DNA of 64,000 bases, taken from the NCBI RefSeq assembly GCF_013328345.1, contig NZ_JABULX010000022.1, forward strand, positions 1-64,000, read 5' to 3'. This DNA is from Marinifaba aquimaris. Its GTDB lineage: Bacteria; Pseudomonadota; Gammaproteobacteria; Enterobacterales; Alteromonadaceae. Below the pieces are notes generated by a model, which searched no databases, had not been told where the DNA came from, and worked only from the letters and a program-made list of their open reading frames with translations. Numbering within the stretch: the stretch's first letter is position 1; every line of letters starts with the position of its first letter. Below, piece after piece: positions 55,464-64,000 of this stretch. Made by a program: the position numbers and the translations under genes.

Positions 55464-55991
55464 ATGTCTGATACATTCCAAAATGAAATTCCCCGTTCAC
55501 GGGTCAATATTTCACTAGAACTAGATACTAACGGGGCATCGCGATCAAGTGAATTACCATTAAAAATGCTATTAGTTGGCGATTATTCTAATGGTCAAAA
55601 TGATATCGATTTTGAAGAGCGTGAACGAATCAGTATCAGTAAAAATAACCTTGATGAAGTTTTAAAAGATATGGCACCTAAAGCTCAGTTCCAAGTCGAG
55701 AATCAAATCTCAGGTGATGGCACAATTGGTGTTAACTTAACATTTGATTCTTATAAGTCATTTGATCCTGAAGATGTTGCTTCTCAAGTACCTGAGCTGA
55801 ACAAGATGATGGCCATGCGTAATTTACTTCGCGATTTAAAATCTAACGTACTAGATAACTCATCGTTGAGAAAAGAGTTAGAGCGTGTATTACAAAGTGG
55901 TGCTGAACTTGACGAGCTTAAGCAAAAATTAAATGAGCTGGTTCCACTTAATGAACAGCAGGCTGAAATTAAGGAAGAGGACGCTCAATAA
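55464..55991 (+). CDS. tssB: T6SS sheath small subunit TssB (VipA)
   Basis: 175 aa. Starts with the family opening FQNEIPRSRVNISLELDTNG, then LPLKMLLVGDYSNGQ and ISISKNNLDEVLKDMAPKAQ. Forms the contractile sheath with TssC. Ribosome site AAAGGGAAA. Overlaps tssC by one base. Confidence 0.95.
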   Translation: MSDTFQNEIPRSRVNISLELDTNGASRSSELPLKMLLVGDYSNGQNDIDFEERERISISKNNLDEVLKDMAPKAQFQVENQISGDGTIGVNLTFDSYKSFDPEDVASQVPELNKMMAMRNLLRDLKSNVLDNSSLRKELERVLQSGAELDELKQKLNELVPLNEQQAEIKEEDAQ

Positions 55992-57514
55992 TGAATATGC
56001 CAGAGTTGACGAATGTCTCGTCTAAAGAAGAGCTTAAAGTTGAAGTCAGTACTTATGAAACGCTATGTAATCTAGTCGATATTGCGCCTATTGAAGAACA
56101 AGTTTCATTAGATGCATTTCGCGATGCGAATAAATTAGCTGAAACGGATGCTGATCAGCGCTTAACAGCAGCCATCAGTGTGTTTTTAGATATGGCACAG
56201 GATACAGACATTAACCGTATCGATAAAACGTTATTAGATAGCTACATTTCTAAAATTGATAAAGTTATTTCTCAACAGCTAGATTTAATTTTACACCACA
56301 AGGAATTTCAAAAAATTGAATCTGCGTGGCGCTCACTTCAATACTTAGTTAATCGCACGCCAAATAATGCCAATATAAAAATTGAATTATTAGATGTTGA
56401 TAAAGAAACGCTTCGTGAAGACTTCGAGGAAGCCCCTGATACCACTCAATCGTCACTGTATAAACATGTTTATACAGCAGAATACGACACGCCAGGTGGC
56501 GAGCCCATTTCAAACATCGTTTCAAATTTCGAATTTGATTGCAGCGCACCTGATATCAATTTATTACAAGAGATCTCACGTGTATCTGCGGCAGCACATT
56601 GTCCATTTATCGCAAGCGCCGGTAATAAGTTCTTTATGAAAGAGTCGCTTGAAGATGTAGCAAAAATTCAAGATTTAGGCTCTTACATGGAACGTGCCGA
56701 GTTCTTACGTTGGAAAAACTTCCGCGAAACAGAAGATGCCCGCTATATCGGTTTAACATTCCCGCGCTTTTTATTGCGTTTACCTTATGGTGAAAATAAC
56801 CCAGTTCGCAATTTTAACTATGAAGAAGATGTGACTGCACAGACGCACGATAAATATTTATGGGGTAACGCTTCTTTTGCTTTTGCATCTAACATTGTAA
56901 ATAGTTTTGCGCAAAATGGTTGGGCGGTTCATGTCCGTGGTCCTCAATCAGGTGGTAAAGTTGAAAATTTACCGCTGCATTCATATCAATCTGGTAAAGG
57001 GGTTGAAACGAAGATCCCAACTGAAGTGCTTATTTCAGAAACCAAAGAATTAGAATTTGCTAACCAAGGCTTTATTCCGCTGAGCTATTATAAAAACTCT
57101 GATTTTGCATGTTTCTTCTCAGCAAACAGTGCTCAAAAGCCACAAGAGTTTGAGAATACTGAAGCAACAGCCAATGCTCGCATCAATTCTCGTCTACCTT
57201 ACATTTTCTTAGTGTCACGTATCGCACATTATTTGAAAGTGATTCAACGTGAAAATATTGGTTCGAGCAAACCTAGACATGAGTTAGAGCAACAGCTTAA
57301 TGAATGGTTAGGAAACTTAGTCACTAAGATGAATAACCCTGATGAATCACTGATTGCCAGTCATCCACTTAAGGATGCTGAGGTTGTGGTTTCAGAAATT
57401 CCAGGCAACCCAGGTTATTACCGAGTCAATACATACGTCGTTCCACACTTCCAAGTTGAAGGTGTTGATGTGCGTTTAGCACTAGTCGGTCAAATGCCAG
57501 GTGAAAAACTTTAA
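55991..57514 (+). CDS. tssC: T6SS sheath large subunit TssC (VipB)
   Basis: 507 aa. Family hallmarks EFQKIESAWRSLQYLV, SAAAHCPFIASAGNKFF, WGNASFAFASNIVNSFAQNG and VVSEIPGNPGYYRVNTYVVP. Contracts with TssB to fire the tube. The ATG overlaps the tssB stop (TAATG). Confidence 0.96.
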   Translation: MNMPELTNVSSKEELKVEVSTYETLCNLVDIAPIEEQVSLDAFRDANKLAETDADQRLTAAISVFLDMAQDTDINRIDKTLLDSYISKIDKVISQQLDLILHHKEFQKIESAWRSLQYLVNRTPNNANIKIELLDVDKETLREDFEEAPDTTQSSLYKHVYTAEYDTPGGEPISNIVSNFEFDCSAPDINLLQEISRVSAAAHCPFIASAGNKFFMKESLEDVAKIQDLGSYMERAEFLRWKNFRETEDARYIGLTFPRFLLRLPYGENNPVRNFNYEEDVTAQTHDKYLWGNASFAFASNIVNSFAQNGWAVHVRGPQSGGKVENLPLHSYQSGKGVETKIPTEVLISETKELEFANQGFIPLSYYKNSDFACFFSANSAQKPQEFENTEATANARINSRLPYIFLVSRIAHYLKVIQRENIGSSKPRHELEQQLNEWLGNLVTKMNNPDESLIASHPLKDAEVVVSEIPGNPGYYRVNTYVVPHFQVEGVDVRLALVGQMPGEKL

Positions 57515-57584
57515 ATTGCAATAGCGATTTTATAAAAGAACTAATGGCTGGTTTATATAAAAGCTCATAAGGAGAGCATTAATT

Positions 57585-58088
57585 ATGAAAACATATCTAT
57601 TTATTTTTCTTTTGAGTGCTTTTCTTTTTCCATGTAATGCACAGGAATTAATCATTTCTGAGCATTTAAAAGCTAAAGTCGGTAAACCAGCCTCTATGGC
57701 GCTATCGGGTAATTTACTCATTTTAAAATACGACGATTGGACGTTCTCTTTTGAGAATATACAGCCAGAGACTTATGTTGCAAATGTTAACTTAACGGGT
57801 ATTGAGCACCTATTTATAGATAGTTTGTTTGACACTACTAAGCGAGATAAATTACCAAATTGGTTAGCCATTATTTCAAAAGAGCTAGCTGACTCTGTCG
57901 CGCCTAAAGGTAGCTCGGTGAATATTGCGAATTTAGGAAATTCAAAAATCTTGAGTTCTTATAATCACGATGGTCAACAAGGCTTTATATTTATTCTAGA
58001 AGAACGCCTCATACACAAAATTGAGGTATTAGCTAAAAAAGGTCGTTTTGATAATTTAATGGATAATATTACACAAAGGAATCTGTGA
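57585..58088 (+). CDS. hypothetical exported protein between tssC and hcp
   Basis: 167 aa, family not recognised. Clear signal peptide (YLFIFLLSAFLFPCNAQE), then a soluble mixed alpha/beta chain of about 145 aa. Ribosome site AAGGAGAG. Coupled by TGATG overlap to the next small gene. The pair sits in a position where T6SS clusters sometimes carry effector/immunity or accessory genes. Confidence 0.65.
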   Translation: MKTYLFIFLLSAFLFPCNAQELIISEHLKAKVGKPASMALSGNLLILKYDDWTFSFENIQPETYVANVNLTGIEHLFIDSLFDTTKRDKLPNWLAIISKELADSVAPKGSSVNIANLGNSKILSSYNHDGQQGFIFILEERLIHKIEVLAKKGRFDNLMDNITQRNL

Positions 58089-58414
58089 TGAGCTTAACGA
58101 AAGCTGAAAAGGAAAATCTCAGAGCGTTTTTATCTGCTGTTTATGGAAATCAAGTTAACGGTTGGAGTATGAATAATGATGTATTCAACCTTACTTTTAA
58201 AATGCTAGAAGATTCAAGGAAATGTTCGGATTTAATGGATTATGTCCCAAGGCCAATGGCTTTAGGTCAGGCTCCTATCAATTATGTAAGAAAGTCGATT
58301 CGTGAAACTCTATTACGAAAATTAAAAAACAATAAGGCTCATTACAGAGCTTGTATTGGTGTAGTTGCAAATAAAAAGAAAACTAAAATCTATATGGCTG
58401 CGATGGGTTACTAG
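58088..58414 (+). CDS. hypothetical small basic protein between tssC and hcp
   Basis: 108 aa, basic, no signal peptide, family not recognised. Contains LRAFLSAVYGNQVNGW, PRPMALGQAPINYVRKSIRE and a Lys-rich end. The ATG at 58088 overlaps the upstream stop; a GTG at 58085 is possible. A terminator follows directly, so the transcript from tssJ may end here in part. Confidence 0.6.
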   Translation: MSLTKAEKENLRAFLSAVYGNQVNGWSMNNDVFNLTFKMLEDSRKCSDLMDYVPRPMALGQAPINYVRKSIRETLLRKLKNNKAHYRACIGVVANKKKTKIYMAAMGY

Positions 58415-58423
58415 CACCATTCA

Positions 58424-58447
58424 GGCAAACTGGTTTGCCCCTTTTTC
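58424..58447 (+). terminator. terminator before hcp
   Basis: GGCAAA-CTGG-TTTGCC hairpin with CCTTTTTCT after it, 10 bp past the stop of the small gene. It separates the first part of the operon from hcp. Confidence 0.7.
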
Positions 58448-58659
58448 TGCGGATTTGTAAAAACTGTGTTTTTTAAATTTCACGTTCTTTTTGAGAAAGT
58501 GTTTAAACGTTTTCTCATGGCAAGAATTTACTTTTACTAACTGTAGTTAAAGTAATACCTCAAGACATGGAGCTTAAGCTTTGAGGGCTATTCTTAACTG
58601 AAGTAGAGTTATTAATACATGTCTAATTTAGGAATAATAATTATTTAAAGGAGAAAAAA

Positions 58660-59145
58660 ATGGCTATTCCTGCTTATATGTGGTTGAAAGATGATCAAGG
58701 TAACGACATCAAAGGTTCTGTAACAGTTGCAGATCGTGAAGGTTCAATTGAAGTTTTACACTTTGAACATGAATTACGTATCCCTACTGATAACGATACT
58801 GGTGAATTAACTGGTACACGTAAACACGAAGCTTTTGTTATTACTAAAGCGGTTGATTCTTCAACTCCGTATTTATACAAAGCATGTGCTAATGGTCAGA
58901 CACTTAAAAGCTTAGAGCTTAAGTGGTATCGAATTGATGATACTGGTACTGAAAAAGAGTATTTCCGTCATACATTAGAAGGTGTAAAAGTCACGTCTGT
59001 TGCACCTGCAATGCACAATGTTAAAGACTTAGATAAAGAGCGTTACCCTCACTTGGAGACAGTAGCACTTCGTTATCAACGTATCACTTGGACATTTGTT
59101 GATGGCAATATTGAGTTCTCTGATTCATGGACTGAAGGTCGTTAA
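58660..59145 (+). CDS. tssD: T6SS tube protein Hcp (TssD)
   Basis: 161 aa. Hcp hallmarks AIPAYMWLKDDQGNDIKGSV, VLHFEHELRIPTDNDTGELT and YQRITWTFVDGNIEFSDSW. Forms hexameric rings stacked inside the sheath and carries effectors. Ribosome site AAAGGAG. Its own promoter is likely in the 245 bp upstream; codon use looks highly expressed. Confidence 0.95.
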   Translation: MAIPAYMWLKDDQGNDIKGSVTVADREGSIEVLHFEHELRIPTDNDTGELTGTRKHEAFVITKAVDSSTPYLYKACANGQTLKSLELKWYRIDDTGTEKEYFRHTLEGVKVTSVAPAMHNVKDLDKERYPHLETVALRYQRITWTFVDGNIEFSDSWTEGR

Positions 59146-59214
59146 TTAGTCGGGTAATGTAAATTACCACTTTGTAAGGCGTGTAGTAATACACGTCTTT
59201 TTTAGGATTTAGCA

Positions 59215-59661
59215 ATGGCTTTATTTGACATTTTAGCGTCGGAAAGAACTCAGTTACACCAGTTCCAGCAGGGTGAAAACAAGGGCCAGCTTTCTAGTCG
59301 TGAGAAACGCAGTGTTCAAAAGCACCTTAATACGTTATTGAATGCCAGAAGAGGTGTTTTGAAACACCTAAACGACTATGGTTTGCCTGATGTTCAAGAT
59401 ATATACGAAGCTTTACCTTATTCGCAACATACGCTGGCAAATGAAGTTAAACAACTGATTTTAAAATATGAGCCACGTATTAAGAATGTGATCGTTACGC
59501 CAATAGATATTAAAGATGAAAACTGTGTAATTCGTCTAGATATCAAAGCATTTTTAGCAACGGGACAATCTATGAGATTCAACACCCGTTTTGCAACAGG
59601 CGGTAAAGCGAATGTCAATAATGCACAAGATAGCCAACACAGCCATTTAAGGGATAGATGA
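59215..59661 (+). CDS. tssE: T6SS baseplate protein TssE
   Basis: 148 aa, gp25-like. Features SSREKRSVQKHLNTLLNARR, VLKHLNDYGLPDVQDIY and IKYEPR-type block LKYEPRIKNVIVTPID. Part of the wedge that starts sheath assembly. It stops 1 bp before the tssF ATG. Confidence 0.92.
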   Translation: MALFDILASERTQLHQFQQGENKGQLSSREKRSVQKHLNTLLNARRGVLKHLNDYGLPDVQDIYEALPYSQHTLANEVKQLILKYEPRIKNVIVTPIDIKDENCVIRLDIKAFLATGQSMRFNTRFATGGKANVNNAQDSQHSHLRDR

Positions 59662-59662
59662 G

Positions 59663-61399
59663 ATGCAGCAATACTTCGATCAACAAATGCGCTTACTGAC
59701 ACAGGCGGGCAAACAATTTGCACAGAATTATCCAGAACATGCTGGGCTGTTAAATATTGATTCGTTAAAAGATAGAGACCCTCATGTCGAACGTTTATTA
59801 GAAGGCGTCGCATACCTTACGGCTAACATTCAAAAGCGCTTAGATGAGGCCATACCTGAAGTATCTGAACAAGTACTAAGGCAGCTTTGTCCTTTTTTAT
59901 TAAATCACTACCCATCTTCAACGGTATTGAGCTTTACACCTAAGTTGTCAATGCAAGCGAGTGAATTGATTGAAAAAGGGCTTGAGGTTAGTGCAGGTGC
60001 AGTATCTGTTGATGATCAAAATAAAGTCGAATGTCGGTTTACCACAACTGAAGATGTTACGGTTGTACCTTTTAAAATTACCAATGTAGTTTACCAAGAT
60101 ACCCACCTTGGTGCTGAACTTAAGCTAACATTTAAATGGGCTTGTCAGGGCGATAGAAGTAATTACGATTTATCTAAAATTAATCTTTACTTATGTGGTG
60201 ATACACCACTGGCCAGTAGTCTATTTCAATTTTTGCTTCAACCTTCAAAAGCTATAAAACTTTCGTACCCCGATTCATCTCAAGTTGGCGATGTTTTATT
60301 AGATGGTTGTAGCCTTGCCGCTAATTTTGTCAACGGACAAAGCCCCATGCTTTGGCAAGCTGCACAAAGCCATCCGAGCTATGCTTTACTGCAAGATTAT
60401 TTCAATGCAAAAGAGAGATTCTATTTTGTCAGCTTATTAGGGCTGAGTAATGAATTAATCACAGCCGATGCAGATGAATTTACCCTAACATTTAGTTCAG
60501 AAGTGAAATTACCACCTGGTAATCAGGTGAGCAGCCAAAATATCTTACTCAACTGTGTACCTGCAATTAACTTATTCAAGCAAGATGCAGAACCAATCAG
60601 ATTAGAGTCAAACCGACTGGATTATATGGTCACAGCCGATCGTACGTTAAGGCATTCGGTCTATACACATGCGGTTAAAGAGGTTGTAGGCGTTGATAAA
60701 TCGACGCTCAATAAAACTCAGTATGTACCACGCTACAAGAGCATTTTTAATGATGAACTCAGGTTGTATACCCTTATTATTAAAGATATTGGTGATGCCG
60801 TTCCCACTCATTATATCCAAGTATCCTTCGATGCCTGTCAAGATGATGAAAGCCTCTCTCTATCTGTCGATAGTTACAATGCTTCATGGCCAAAGCGCTT
60901 ATTAAAAGAAGGTGATTTAAATCGAGCTGGCCAAAATATGCCGAGTACAATGACGGTCAGCAATATCATTCGGCCAAGTAATATCCGCAAGTGTCCGCCA
61001 CAGCCAAAGCACTGGCAATTGATCAGTTTGCTCAACCTCAAGCTGACAGATCTCACGCAAGCAGATGAACTCAAGCGTTTGCTAGCGCTGTTTGATTGGT
61101 CAGAGCGAACTGAAAATCGCAGACGTATTGAGTCCATCACTGACATAGAAACACGTCCTTTAAATCAAATTAAGCAAGGAATTTTTGTTAAAGGTATAGA
61201 AATTAAAGTGGTACTTGATGAGAGCTTGTTTGTTTGTGTGGCTGACATTTATCACTTTGGTACATTACTTCATCAATTTTTCCAGATGTATGCTCCGATA
61301 AATGAAAGTATTCAAACAAAAGTTGAATGTGTACCGAGTTATCAATCATTTACTTGGCAGTTAGCAGCTATACCGTTTGTTGGTGGAGTTGAGTCTTGA
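59663..61399 (+). CDS. tssF: T6SS baseplate protein TssF
   Basis: 578 aa. TssF opening YFDQQMRLLTQAGKQFAQNY, DPHVERLLEGVAYLTANIQ and QVLRQLCPFLLNHYPSSTVL; ends with FLRKLFQ-like LLHQFFQMYAPINESI. Baseplate wedge with TssG, TssK and TssE. It overlaps tssG by one base. Confidence 0.95.
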   Translation: MQQYFDQQMRLLTQAGKQFAQNYPEHAGLLNIDSLKDRDPHVERLLEGVAYLTANIQKRLDEAIPEVSEQVLRQLCPFLLNHYPSSTVLSFTPKLSMQASELIEKGLEVSAGAVSVDDQNKVECRFTTTEDVTVVPFKITNVVYQDTHLGAELKLTFKWACQGDRSNYDLSKINLYLCGDTPLASSLFQFLLQPSKAIKLSYPDSSQVGDVLLDGCSLAANFVNGQSPMLWQAAQSHPSYALLQDYFNAKERFYFVSLLGLSNELITADADEFTLTFSSEVKLPPGNQVSSQNILLNCVPAINLFKQDAEPIRLESNRLDYMVTADRTLRHSVYTHAVKEVVGVDKSTLNKTQYVPRYKSIFNDELRLYTLIIKDIGDAVPTHYIQVSFDACQDDESLSLSVDSYNASWPKRLLKEGDLNRAGQNMPSTMTVSNIIRPSNIRKCPPQPKHWQLISLLNLKLTDLTQADELKRLLALFDWSERTENRRRIESITDIETRPLNQIKQGIFVKGIEIKVVLDESLFVCVADIYHFGTLLHQFFQMYAPINESIQTKVECVPSYQSFTWQLAAIPFVGGVES

Positions 61400-62364
61400 T
61401 GAATTCGTTTAGAGCAAAATTACCAGGTCAAATTGATCAATTACTGAATGAACCTTGGACCTTTAGTTTTTTTAAAGCGTTAACGCTTTTAGAACAACAT
61501 ATGGCTATCGATGGCGAAATGACCTCTGGCGATAGCCAGGCCATTCACGTCACCCCACATAAAGAAATGTGTTTTCCTGCGAGTGATTTAAGAGATTGTA
61601 AAATCGACAGTCACACCCAGTTAAGTCAGCAAAAATTGCGTGTAGAGACGAGTTATCAAGGTTTGTATGGTGTTGACGGTTCGTTACCGCATTATGTGTT
61701 AGAGCAAGCAGCCAGAGATGATTTTGCAGGGGAGGTGACGCGGGCCTTTCTAGATATGTTTAATCACTTACTTTATTGCCAAACATTTCAAGCATGGAAA
61801 AAGTCTCAATTAAATATCAAAGGTTATGGCTCCGAGCAATTTGATTTACTGCTAGATAGCATTCTTGCTAGTGCAAAAGAAAGGCGAATTCATACCAGTA
61901 TTGCCAGTTTAAAACAAAATAGCGCCAGTGGTTTATTGCAATTACTTAAACTTGAGTTAGACATTGATTGCATCGAATTAAACGATAAAGAAGCATATTG
62001 GCAACCTATTGATTCACCGTTTATTTTTGGTCAAGAACACAACTCTGTATTAGGCGAATCGACTATTTTAGGTGAGCAAATTTTAGTCTCTGGTGGGCGA
62101 GTAAAAGTTGTCATTGGCCCTTTAGATGCAGAGCTTGCTAATGAATACAGGCCAAACCACCCAATGGGTAAAAAACTCAATATGTTATTAACCAGCCAGT
62201 TGCCAAATGAAACGAGCTGGTCATGTGATTTACTCATTAATCAGGCTGCTCAGCCAGTCCAAGTACTGGGCCAAGATACAATCGCATTAGGACAGGGGCT
62301 ATTTGTTGGTGATTCGCAAGCCAGCCAAATTAAGCAAACCTATCAAATGAAACAATTTCACTAA
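61399..62364 (+). CDS. tssG: T6SS baseplate protein TssG
   Basis: About 321 aa from the ATG at 61399 (TGATG overlap with tssF). Signals include WTFSFFKALTLLEQH, ETSYQGLYGVDGSLPHYVLE and FLDMFNHLLYCQTFQAW. Partner of TssF in the baseplate wedge. Confidence 0.93.
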   Translation: MNSFRAKLPGQIDQLLNEPWTFSFFKALTLLEQHMAIDGEMTSGDSQAIHVTPHKEMCFPASDLRDCKIDSHTQLSQQKLRVETSYQGLYGVDGSLPHYVLEQAARDDFAGEVTRAFLDMFNHLLYCQTFQAWKKSQLNIKGYGSEQFDLLLDSILASAKERRIHTSIASLKQNSASGLLQLLKLELDIDCIELNDKEAYWQPIDSPFIFGQEHNSVLGESTILGEQILVSGGRVKVVIGPLDAELANEYRPNHPMGKKLNMLLTSQLPNETSWSCDLLINQAAQPVQVLGQDTIALGQGLFVGDSQASQIKQTYQMKQFH

Positions 62365-62389
62365 GAATAAAAACAAGGATAACTAAACA

Positions 62390-64000
62390 ATGGATGTAAA
62401 AGGGATCAAACAACTCATTGACAAATTGAATGGTCATACCGCTACTGCGCTTGAATCAGCAGCCGGGTTTTCAGCAAGTCGCACACATTTTGAAGTATTA
62501 CCCGAGCATCTATTAATCAAGTTATTGGAAGAAGGTGCGCAAGGTGATATCGATCGAATCTTTCACTTTTTCCAAGTTGATGCCGATGCAATCTGGCAAG
62601 CGTTACTGAATCACTTAAATACTCAACCGGCTGGAAGTCAGAGCAAACCAGGTTTTTCTCGCAGGTTATATGAATGGTTAGAAAAGTCTTGGTTAGCCGC
62701 CAACATGCACTATAAAAATGATTGGATCACAGGTGTTGCATTAATTGATGCTTTAATTGAGTTAGCACCTTTTTCACCCGTACTGTCACTGGCTAACTTA
62801 CTGGAAAAAGTGGATGTCCGTTTTTTAAGAGAGAATCATCAAAAAATCTGTAAAGGCTCTTCTGAACGATTTGAATCGACAGTTAATCAGCAAACTCAGA
62901 CGAAAACTGAGCAAGCAAGTGAAAGCACAGGACAAGCACTAAACGATTTTTGTGATGATTTAACCGCTAAGGCCGAAGCGGGTGGTATTGACCCTGTACT
63001 TGGCCGAAATGATGAAATCCGCATGATGATTGATGTTTTATGTCGTCGTCGTAAAAACAACCCCATTATGGTTGGCGATCCAGGTGTTGGTAAAACGGCT
63101 GTTGTTGAAGGCTTAGCGCAGCGTATCAATGATGGCCAGGTACCTAAAGAATTAAAACAGGTCCGACTATTAACCTTAGATATGGGGTTATTACAAGCTG
63201 GAGCTGGGGTAAAAGGTGAGTTTGAGCGTCGTCTTAAACAAGTTATCGACGAAGTAAAATCATCAGCTACACCCATTATCATGTTTATCGACGAAGCCCA
63301 CACTCTGATTGGCGCAGGTGGTGATGCGGGTATGAGTGATGCTGCCAATCTACTCAAACCAGCACTTGCAAGAGGTGAGTTGCGTACTCTAGCTGCAACA
63401 ACTTGGACTGAATATAAAAAATACTTTGAAAGAGATGCGGCACTTGAGCGCCGTTTTCAATTGATCAAAGTTGATGAGCCAACCGAGCAAGCTGCAAAGC
63501 TTATGCTGACGGGGCTAAAAAATAAATATCAAACGCATCACAATATTCAAATTACTGACGATGCAATTGAAGCTGCAGTCAGCTTATCAGCGCGTTATAT
63601 CACAGGACGTCAATTACCCGATAAGGCCATTGATGTATTAGATACTGCAGCGGCCAGAGTCAGAATGTCATTTGCCACTGAGCCAAGTGCAATTGAATCA
63701 GAAGTCGAACATCTTGCATATTTAAACAAGCGTATCAGCAGCTTAAGTGATGAAAACGCTCAAGGTTTGGAAGTCAATACTCAATTAATTGAGCAATTAG
63801 CGACTGAGCAACAGACATCACAGCAAAAGCTAGATCAGCAAAGCGCCATCAGACAAAAGCAAATTGATACACTCAGCCAAATCACCGAATTAAAGCAAGC
63901 TCAAGAGCAAGGTCAGGATGTTAGTGCTCAATTGCTTGAAATGCGTAATTTGCTTAAATCTCAAAATACTGAAGGCAATGGTATTTTTTCTGAAGTGAAT
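62390..64000 (+). CDS. tssH: T6SS sheath-recycling ATPase TssH/ClpV (partial, runs off right edge)
   Basis: First 537 codons, all open, from ATG at 62390. N-terminal Clp-N-like region (KGIKQLIDKLNGHTATALES), then AAA+ domain 1 with Walker A GDPGVGKTA (229-237), Walker B FIDEAH (299-304), sensor region ATTWTEYKKYFERDAALERR, and the ClpV-type middle coiled coil at the edge (about 460-530). It disassembles the contracted TssBC sheath. Second AAA+ domain is outside the window. Confidence 0.95.
   Translation, partial: MDVKGIKQLIDKLNGHTATALESAAGFSASRTHFEVLPEHLLIKLLEEGAQGDIDRIFHFFQVDADAIWQALLNHLNTQPAGSQSKPGFSRRLYEWLEKSWLAANMHYKNDWITGVALIDALIELAPFSPVLSLANLLEKVDVRFLRENHQKICKGSSERFESTVNQQTQTKTEQASESTGQALNDFCDDLTAKAEAGGIDPVLGRNDEIRMMIDVLCRRRKNNPIMVGDPGVGKTAVVEGLAQRINDGQVPKELKQVRLLTLDMGLLQAGAGVKGEFERRLKQVIDEVKSSATPIIMFIDEAHTLIGAGGDAGMSDAANLLKPALARGELRTLAATTWTEYKKYFERDAALERRFQLIKVDEPTEQAAKLMLTGLKNKYQTHHNIQITDDAIEAAVSLSARYITGRQLPDKAIDVLDTAAARVRMSFATEPSAIESEVEHLAYLNKRISSLSDENAQGLEVNTQLIEQLATEQQTSQQKLDQQSAIRQKQIDTLSQITELKQAQEQGQDVSAQLLEMRNLLKSQNTEGNGIFSEVN

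Noticed and set aside
58510..58530. Sigma-54 promoter upstream of hcp
   Set aside because: TGGCAAGAATTTACTT has the -24-like GG but lacks the GC of the -12 element at the right spacing.
62896..63357. Minus-strand open frame of 153 codons
   Set aside because: It lies opposite the AAA+ domain of ClpV, which has clear Walker motifs; it is a mirror frame of that gene.

Overview
The window looks like a chromosomal segment of a marine gammaproteobacterium of the Alteromonadales (Colwellia/Thalassotalea-like). The evidence is moderate-to-low GC, the gene set mltD-gloB-yafS, rnt next to motY (a Na+-driven flagellar motor part), a Pla-1/VolA-type surface lipase, mobA-modABC, trmO and a complete Vibrio/Alteromonas-style type VI secretion (T6SS) operon. 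Genus is inference only.

Layout. 1-480: the end of an IS3-family element running off the left edge. 0.5-26.4 kb: ordinary chromosome, with cell-wall hydrolase mltD, glyoxalase II, two methyltransferases, rmuC, a DUF3025 protein, bfd, a 2-Cys peroxiredoxin, rnt/motY, a YvcK/YbhK protein, a large lipase lipoprotein, mobA and modABC, trmO, two GGDEF proteins (one GGDEF-EAL, one with a degenerate GGDEF motif), tRNA-Val(GAC) and an unrecognised lipoprotein.

26.5-45.5 kb: a minus-strand accessory array headed by an evolved VgrG (45518-41988). Its C-terminus is a PoNe-like nuclease with a D-(x)n-E-x-K core. Behind it lie about 15 immunity-type genes: three close PoNi (DUF1910/DUF1911) copies and one divergent copy, five GAD-like/Tdi1 copies, two Imm49-like copies, three SUKH/SMI1-type proteins, one YezG-like protein, and TPR proteins. 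Between them are remnants that were not at first obvious: C-terminal stubs of at least four toxin types, each ending a few bases before the matching immunity gene; decayed pieces of the VgrG linker; three copies of a roughly 60-bp hairpin repeat; and two 94-bp repeats. Two blocks of about 4 kb (28.4-32.4 and 36.4-40.3) share gene order and probably arose by duplication. I read the array as a fossil record of VgrG toxin-tip replacement in which old immunity genes are kept.

45.8-64 kb: the T6SS core operon on the plus strand: an unknown leader gene, tssJ, tssK, tssL, tssM, tagF, tssA, tssB, tssC, two small unknown genes, hcp, tssE, tssF, tssG and tssH/clpV (cut by the right edge). The operon supplies the membrane complex, baseplate, sheath, tube and recycling ATPase that would fire the divergently encoded VgrG-PoNe. 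The array would protect the cell from sister cells carrying present or former toxin tips.
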